64,000 nucleotides of DNA from Jacaranda mimosifolia (taxonomy: Eukaryota > Streptophyta > Magnoliopsida > Lamiales > Bignoniaceae). Of the stretch, positions 57,410-64,000 are shown piece by piece (position 1 is the stretch's first letter; every line of letters starts with the position of its first letter). The stretch covers positions 35,759,032 to 35,823,031 of the forward strand of contig CM032125.1 of the NCBI GenBank assembly GCA_018894105.1, given 5' to 3'. Below the pieces are notes generated by a model. It was given only the letters and a program-made list of their open reading frames with translations, was not told the origin of the DNA and ran no database searches. A program made the translations under genes and the position numbers.

Positions 57410-58038
57410 GAGAATATTTGGATGAACTTATGAGCTTTTTAAAATATCTTATAAAATGTTTGAGAGCTTATAAGATGTGGAAAAATGTTTGGTAATTTTT
57501 TTTTAAAAAAGAGCCTATAAGCTCCTACAATAAGGAGCTTATAAACTATTTTTAAAAAAAGATCTTATTATTGTATAGTCTTTCGTTAGGCAACCACTAT
57601 CTCTATATCATTTCTCATAGAAAGTGCGTATACACTTAACAAAACGACTTCTTCTTTGAATAGTAAAAGTAAAGAGGGAAAGAAATAAAAAAAAAAGGGT
57701 CCGGTCTTCCTCAATATCCATCTATAAAGATAGTAAGAGCCCATTCCATTGATTGAAATAGAAAATTTTGGAAGAATTTTAGGTTGCAATCAATTTCCAA
57801 TCATCTGAATCCCTTTCTTTTCGATTTGTAAACAATGTTAACTCATTTTGAAGATCTTAACAAACTAACTTAATTTTAATCATATTAATTACAAAAATAA
57901 GTTTCAAGATATTATTTTATCCAAACACTTTAAAAACTTATTTTTTAAAAAATATGTAGTATCTTATGAGCTCCAAAAACATCTTATAATATGTAGAATC
58001 TTATAAAGCTTTTTAAATAAGATTAGCCAAACACCCTC
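57410..58038. mobile_element. TTATAAG-family foldback MITE carrying a foreign insert
   Basis: It opens GAGAATATTTGGATGAACTTA and closes AAGATTAGCCAAACACCCTC between TTA duplications. In the right arm a stretch of about 275 bases (57,562-57,838) that is unlike the rest has replaced a few bases. Unit 2 is an empty site (ATATTTAATCTATTCTG near 40,737). Confidence 0.75.
57562..57838. other. Organelle-like DNA fragment inside a MITE
   Basis: This stretch is less AT-rich than its surroundings and has the mixed-base texture of plastid DNA (for example GGTCCGGTCTTCCTCAATA and CATCTGAATCCCTTTC). It does not fit the foldback element around it. I suspect a nuclear plastid insertion but cannot name the plastid locus. 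A 67-codon frame on the minus strand is not recognised. Confidence 0.4.
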
Positions 58039-58041
58039 TTA

Positions 58042-58662
58042 GGGCTCGTTTACTTTGTGATATGAGATGTGGGGTGATAGGATGAAATGAAGGATGAAAA
58101 GTAGAATTAGGATAATTTTATATTTTTGATTGGATGTTTACTTTGTAGGATGATATGAATAATAAAATTAAATTATTGTATTGAGAATGTTTACGTAAAT
58201 ATGAATTATAAAACTTGAATAAATTATAAAAGACTAAAGTACCCTAGTTAAAATATTTTTCTATTTAACATAAAAAAATTAATTTTTCTCCATGTCAATA
58301 CAATATCCAACTATTTTTTATTTTTTCTATTTAGCATAAAAAAATTATTTTTTCTTCATTCCAATACAACATCTTTACACAAACTATATATATAGATTTT
58401 TCTTTTAATTATTTTAATATATAATATTTTTAGTTATTAGTAAATTTTTTAATTGGCGCCGGAATCAGAAATTATTTGAAATTACATCGCCAAATGTGTG
58501 ATAAAACCATCCCACCTCACAGGTGGGATGATTCATCACTCAAAACATCAACACAATGACGGGCCGACATGTTTAATCAAAACTTTCATCATTCAAAGTA
58601 AATATGAGATGAGGTAGGACGTGGGCCTTCATCCTACCTCATCCTTCAAAGTAAACAGACAC
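58042..58662. mobile_element. PIF/Harbinger-like MITE abutting the foldback element
   Basis: It begins GGGCTCGTTTACTTTGTGAT and ends with the inverse of GTGTCTGTTTACTTTGAAGG, with TTA on both sides. The left TTA is shared with the element before it. Confidence 0.8.
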
Positions 58663-61600
58663 TTAATTTATTCTGTATTGAAAAAGTCGAGAGTTGTAAA
58701 TCAATTTTTAAACAGCTCCCTTTCTTTCGATATTTTTCAAAACATACTTTAGAATTAGAATGGAACTCCACAAGAAAAATATGCATCCACGGGACATGGA
58801 TGGCGTCATGGCTCACGTCTCTAAGAATAGCAAGTTACGATAAGGTTTCTGATACTCAGCTGGCCACCTTTACCAAACTTACTAAAATTCTTGCCCACCT
58901 TTTCTTGGAAAAGATACAAAAGGATGTCTTTGAAAAAGAATCAAAATATGCCCCGGTGAGTTTTTCTTCCTTTTTTTTTTTTTTTAAATAATTATTATTA
59001 TTTATCTTCCCATAAGAATAACCTTTTGTGTGTGTGGGGGGGGGGGGGGGGGGGGGGAAGGGATGAGCCAATATAAAGATTTGTATGTATTTGTCTTCAT
59101 ATCTTGAAGAAAGAAACACATAGAGCATCAATAATTGGTTTCTGCCTTGTTTTTCCTCAAGTATTGATTATTTTAAATATTGACAAATTTAAAATTGGTA
59201 TACAAGTCACATACACTTAGATTATTTAAATATATATTATTAAATTTGAATTATTTTATTGACGCCAGTGTCACATCTTCCTTTATTCATATTCATTTTT
59301 TATGCCAAAAAAGAAAATAAAACAAAATCAGTCAACTATAAGTATTTTTTCTATTCACACACACGTAATCGTATCTGGCCTACTAAAATTTTAATGTCAA
59401 ATTTTATACATATTAATAAAAGAATTATGTCATTCAATTAATTAATATGTAGCATATGATAATTATAAGTAGCCGAGCAATTTGATAAATTATGTTGAAA
59501 ACGATATGCATTTTAAATATGTCATAGTTTTGGCCTAGTTAGGGACTTGGATTTAAATGTCTTGGGTCTAGCATTATATTGTTTAGTTATAAAAATGTTA
59601 AAACTTGCCTACCACACAAAGGGGGTGGGGGGGGGGGGTTGCAAAACCTTTGATAAATAATTAAATAGTACTCCTTTGATTCGATGGTTTCACCATGTCC
59701 ACAATGGACATAAGATAAAATTCTTCTTTTTAAAAGTAAAACCTCGAACTTTATATCAAAAAAGTTTTACACCTTTTTTATTTTTATGAAAAAAAAAACA
59801 TATTAATATAAAAAAAATGTAACTTTTTTTTTTTTGAATTCTAATTAGAAATCTATACCAATTTGGGTCGAGAAAATCAAGAAATATCCATACATAAGTT
59901 CATAAAATTATTGAGAGGTGAAGATCATATTACATTAATAATACAATTCACATAATACTGATACATCGTAATTAAAATATATATATATTTGAAAATAACT
60001 TCTAAAGAAGTGGAATTGTAGCCATGAGAAAGTAACGGTCCATATCATACTATTTAATTAGATAAAATTCAATTATATTATAAATTATCAGATCTTATAT
60101 GATGATATTAATATTTTAGTTTATAATATTATTATTGTATTTTTATTTAGAAAATATATAACTTATTTGAATATATATATATATAGAAGTCGATGGTATA
60201 AAAAAAATTGAGTATATGGGATTGAATTTACGGTTTAAATCTTCTATTTCATTCTTTATTTTATCTCTTATTACATTTCATAAAAATATGACATAAATAT
60301 TAAATATTTTTTTATAAAAATATTTAATTGAGAATCAAATACACATGGTATAAACACAATAAATTGAAATATAATATAGAATAAAAAATATAATAGAAGA
60401 TTCAAAGTGCTAACTTATAGAATCTTTTCATAATCATTAAAAGAAAAAGAAAAAGAAAAAAGTTGTCCTCTCTAGTGGAAATGGTGATTGGAAAGGTTGT
60501 GGCCTCTCTTTCTTTTATCTGCTTTCATTTAAGCAACATGCCCACGCGTGACGAAGCACGATACGAACACTTGAAAAAAAAAAAAAAAAAAAAAAAAAGG
60601 AGGAAGAAAACGAATATTAAAATGGGCATCAAAAGCTTCATATGTAAAGTGTAAGATAAAATTTAAATTTATTGAACTTTTGATATATGTATATATAATA
60701 AAAAATAAAAATATTATATTTAAATTTAATAAAATAACTTCTAATAATTGAAATCACATCCAACTGGGTTGATCATATATTGAAACGTTGTTTAATTTTG
60801 TATTTAACATAAATAAATGCTAGGTGAATATTTTTTAATAAAAATATTCAATTATACATCACATAAATATATATGACGTGTATCTACCAAATAAAATGCA
60901 TGATGAAATATCAATCAAAATATATGATCTCGAATATTTTAACCATGTTAAAATTCCTAAAATGACAGTACCTAATTTATTCATATTGAAACGGTCAAGG
61001 ATTTTCGAATGATTCATAAACTATTCTTCTTTTCTCACCCTTCAATTAAACGATTTTTCATGAAAACAAAATGCACACCAAATTCAAGCTGATAGAACAG
61101 TAATTCAATACAACTGGCCTCGATATCCGAGTACAGAGATGGCCACCATACCGTATAAGGTAAAAAAGGTAGGTGTAATATCACCTTCAATGTAATTGAA
61201 ATGACAAGTATGCACCTATGGGTGCATCTATTGCATCAACATTGCAATAAATTTGGTTGTTGAAACTAAATAATTGTTGAACTATTATTATTATTTTTTT
61301 TTTCTTTTTTAGAGCAAGTTAGCCAACTTGGTTAAAAGTAACACAATAGTGCTCCATTCCCCTTGTTGGTTTCAAAATGATCAAAGCAAGGAAAGCCAAT
61401 GTAGAAAATTGACCATCACCCAAATTTTGGGACCAAAACCAAAGATCCACATTTTGCCATCCCAAAAGGAACTTAAATATAAGCTTCCCTCTTTCCAGTT
61501 ACATATCTGCTGTTTCTATCTTCTTTTTGAGTGCATAAGAGGGGACCTAAACAAAGAATCCAACATCACTAAGTTCTCCTTTTTCTTCCACCAATTAATG

Positions 61601-62170
61601 TTTCAAGATAGACTTTTGATCTTTGAAATAATAGTTTATTGTATTTCTTTTACATACATGCGCACACATTTCAGGCAATTTAAATTTGAACATCAAATCT
61701 CAATACGTCGAAATATGAGTGTGAGATCACTTGATTAATTGATTAAGATTTTATTGCTGCCTGGATAGAGTTTCATCTTATTTGCAATTTAATCTTACGA
61801 AAATTTTGATCTTGGATTATCTGAATTTGAACCCTAAATGTCAATACATAGAAATGTAAATGTCGGATCACCCGATTAATTGATCAATTATAAAATAAGA
61901 ATTTATTGTTGTTTGGGTAGAGTTTCATCATATTTGTAATTTAGTCTCGTGAAAACTTTGATTATGGCCGACTTTGATTTGTTCTTTCACTTAATGCTGA
62001 TTCAATTATTGTTACTACAATAATTAAAGAAGGGATCGAGATTAAATAGCATAAGATAAAATAATTGGTTTTTACTTAAAAAAAAAAGGGACTTAAATCG
62101 GGTAAATATATGTTAAAATATTGATCAAATAAGTAAAAAATTGTTGAATTTATATGGTAAGATGTACCGT
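58663..62170. other. Array spacer, unit 3, up to the right edge of the array
   Basis: It aligns with 40,740-43,710 of unit 2. Between about 59,440 and 60,620 it has roughly 1.2 kb not found in units 1 or 2, which includes a run of about 25 A (60,575-60,598). A 22-base G run lies at 59,036-59,057. Homology stops at about 62,170 (GATGTACCGT), the right edge of the array. No gene is recognised. Confidence 0.5.
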
Positions 62171-64000
62171 ACGTGGGTAATCTTTCTTAATCAGACAGGG
62201 TATCAAAACATTATCGAATTATAATGTTTACTGCAAAAAGCACAGGCTTAGGTATATTCATCATAATCATACCAAACATTTTGGTACAATATTGATTCAA
62301 TAAATCTCATGCGACAAAGAGTTTTTTTTCTTTTTTAGAAGAAAAAAGGTTGCCAAACCATTAATGTGCATGTGCATTAGGGAATGATGATCATTACCCT
62401 TCTCTAAAATGTCTTTTCCTTTAGGATGATTTTTTTTTTTTTAAATCAATAAAGTATGATAGAATAATATTTTGAAATGATTTAATTTTTATATTTGACA
62501 GTGAATTCAATTATCGTGATTGACGTCATTTATGAGAATATTGATTTTATAATTATTTCTATATTCATCGACTGAAAAATTATGATAATATCTGATTTTA
62601 TTTTATATCGAAAAATCAATATGGAACATAAAATTTGAACACATAGGTTCATTTGCACTCCTTTTCCTTTGAAACATTTGTTTACAACGATAAAATTATC
62701 TATCAATACATGCTGACTGAACAATATTTAATGCTATTAAACTTGCATATCCTGCAAAGAATTTCACCATCATCACATGTATAGTCCACATTGCTATCTA
62801 TATTTAATCATGATATTCTTAATTAGACAGGTGTGACGTCACTACATAAGAAGAAAATGATTTTACAAATTAAATAGTGACAATAATTATGTTTAAATTG
62901 TCATAACTGACAATTAGTGACACCTTATGATAACAATTTAGTGATAATGAAAATCTTATCACAAATTATAATGGTAATTTTTATTGTTATAGTATGGTCA
63001 CCATGTGGGTGTCACTAGTTATTAATAGTGATAATTTCAAACATTACTTTTTCTTACTAATAAGTCATATTATGAAGAAAGAAAAATTATTTTCACTTAA
63101 AAAATTAATATTGATAAAATAAAAATTATTATCACTTAATATATATCATTAATAATAATTTTTATATTGTCATTTACACATTGGATTGAGATCCACTCCA
63201 TTCGATAAATCCTTTTCGCCATTTTTTATTGTCGGAGCATAGATTTCTTCGAACCCCACGTAGATTTTACATGATATTGCCTCAGTAATTTCTGATGGTC
63301 GATTATGAGTTAAAAACGAACTATTAATTGAAGTGGTCAGAAGGAAACTCGGGGAAAAAAATCAACGCCGAGTTATGAAGTCTCAATAAATGAGGACCAA
63401 CTTCTATAGTTGCAATTAATTTTGATGGTGAACTTTGAGTTGAAAGTTTTCCTATAGTTATAAGTGAAATTTCCTTTGTTAGCTCCTGCAATATAGTTTC
63501 TTGTGTGACTAAAAGAATACATAAGTTTTTAAATATTTTATAAAATATTTTTAATATTTTTAAATTTAGTTGAGAGAATGTTTGTATGAACTTATACGTC
63601 TTTCAAAATATTATATATGATATTTAGGAGTTTATGAGATTTTATGAAGTATTTGATAAATTTTTTGAAAAAAAAAGAGATATTATAAGTTCCTAAAATT
63701 AAATATCAAGATTTTATAATTTTTTTTAAAAATAATAAAGATTTTTTAATTTATTTTTTAAATTTTAATAAATTCATATAATTTTATCAATATTAATCTC
63801 TAGTGTTATGAACTTCATCCTATATATTGTATTCAACTAGTTTAAAATTTTAATTTAAAATTAATAATGTCGACAATTCGATATATATATACTAAAAATT
63901 TAATAATATAAAATAAATAAAATTTACAATCTGCCTCAAGAGGCAATCAGGAGATCTTTAAGCAGCTTACAAGCTGTTATCTCTCTCACTTATCGGGATA
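62171..64000. other. AT-rich DNA beyond the array, no gene recognised
   Basis: It contains the TTGTCACTAATTA-type repeat again (about 62,870-63,170) and a decayed TTATAAG-family MITE from about 63,574 (GAGAATGTTTGTATGAACTTA). The last 80 bases are less AT-rich and could belong to something beyond the window. Confidence 0.45.

Noticed and set aside
60463..60654. 63-codon frame ending in a lysine run
   Set aside because: The lysines come from the A tract at 60,575-60,598. It could be the tail of a retroposon, but no duplication was found to support it.

Overview
The window is nuclear DNA from a flowering plant, most likely a eudicot. It has spliced genes with GT-AG introns, AT-rich gene-poor spacers, many small inverted-repeat transposons with TTA/TAA target duplications, and plant-specific gene families. 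An asterid (perhaps Lamiales) source is only a guess; nothing in the sequence names the species.

Left part (1-11,676). Three single-copy genes: a one-exon class III (GH18) chitinase on the minus strand (590-1,495); a three-exon gene on the minus strand (3,544-6,924) that I read as a plant Treslin/Sld3-like replication-initiation protein; and a two-exon plus-strand gene (8,996-10,983) for a plastid-targeted DUF3143 protein. The spacers carry a few MITEs.

Middle and right (11,459-62,170). Three head-to-tail units, each with one complete 11-exon ABC transporter gene of the plant ABCC10 (MRP) type on the minus strand, followed on its 5' side by a long AT-rich spacer. Coding spans are 11,677-17,657, 26,869-32,907 and 44,462-50,469, giving 1,472, 1,471 and 1,472 residues. 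Exon lengths are the same in all three copies except for one codon in exon 9. Units 1/2 and 2/3 meet at the same junction, and the outer edges of the array are visible, so the whole duplication lies inside the window.

Because the spacers are homologous, each is an empty-site control for the others. About a dozen insertions can be cut out cleanly with 3-bp TTA/TAA duplications (PIF/Harbinger or Tourist-like). There is also a MULE-like element with 10-bp duplications, a SINE-like retroposon with 14-bp duplications, a solo LTR, an inverted promoter-side segment in copy 3, and an organelle-like fragment inside a MITE.

No defence island, CRISPR array or bacterial system is present. The most interesting content is the ABCC10 array itself: three intact paralogues whose promoter regions have been rearranged in three different ways, with signs of gene conversion and one weakened splice site.
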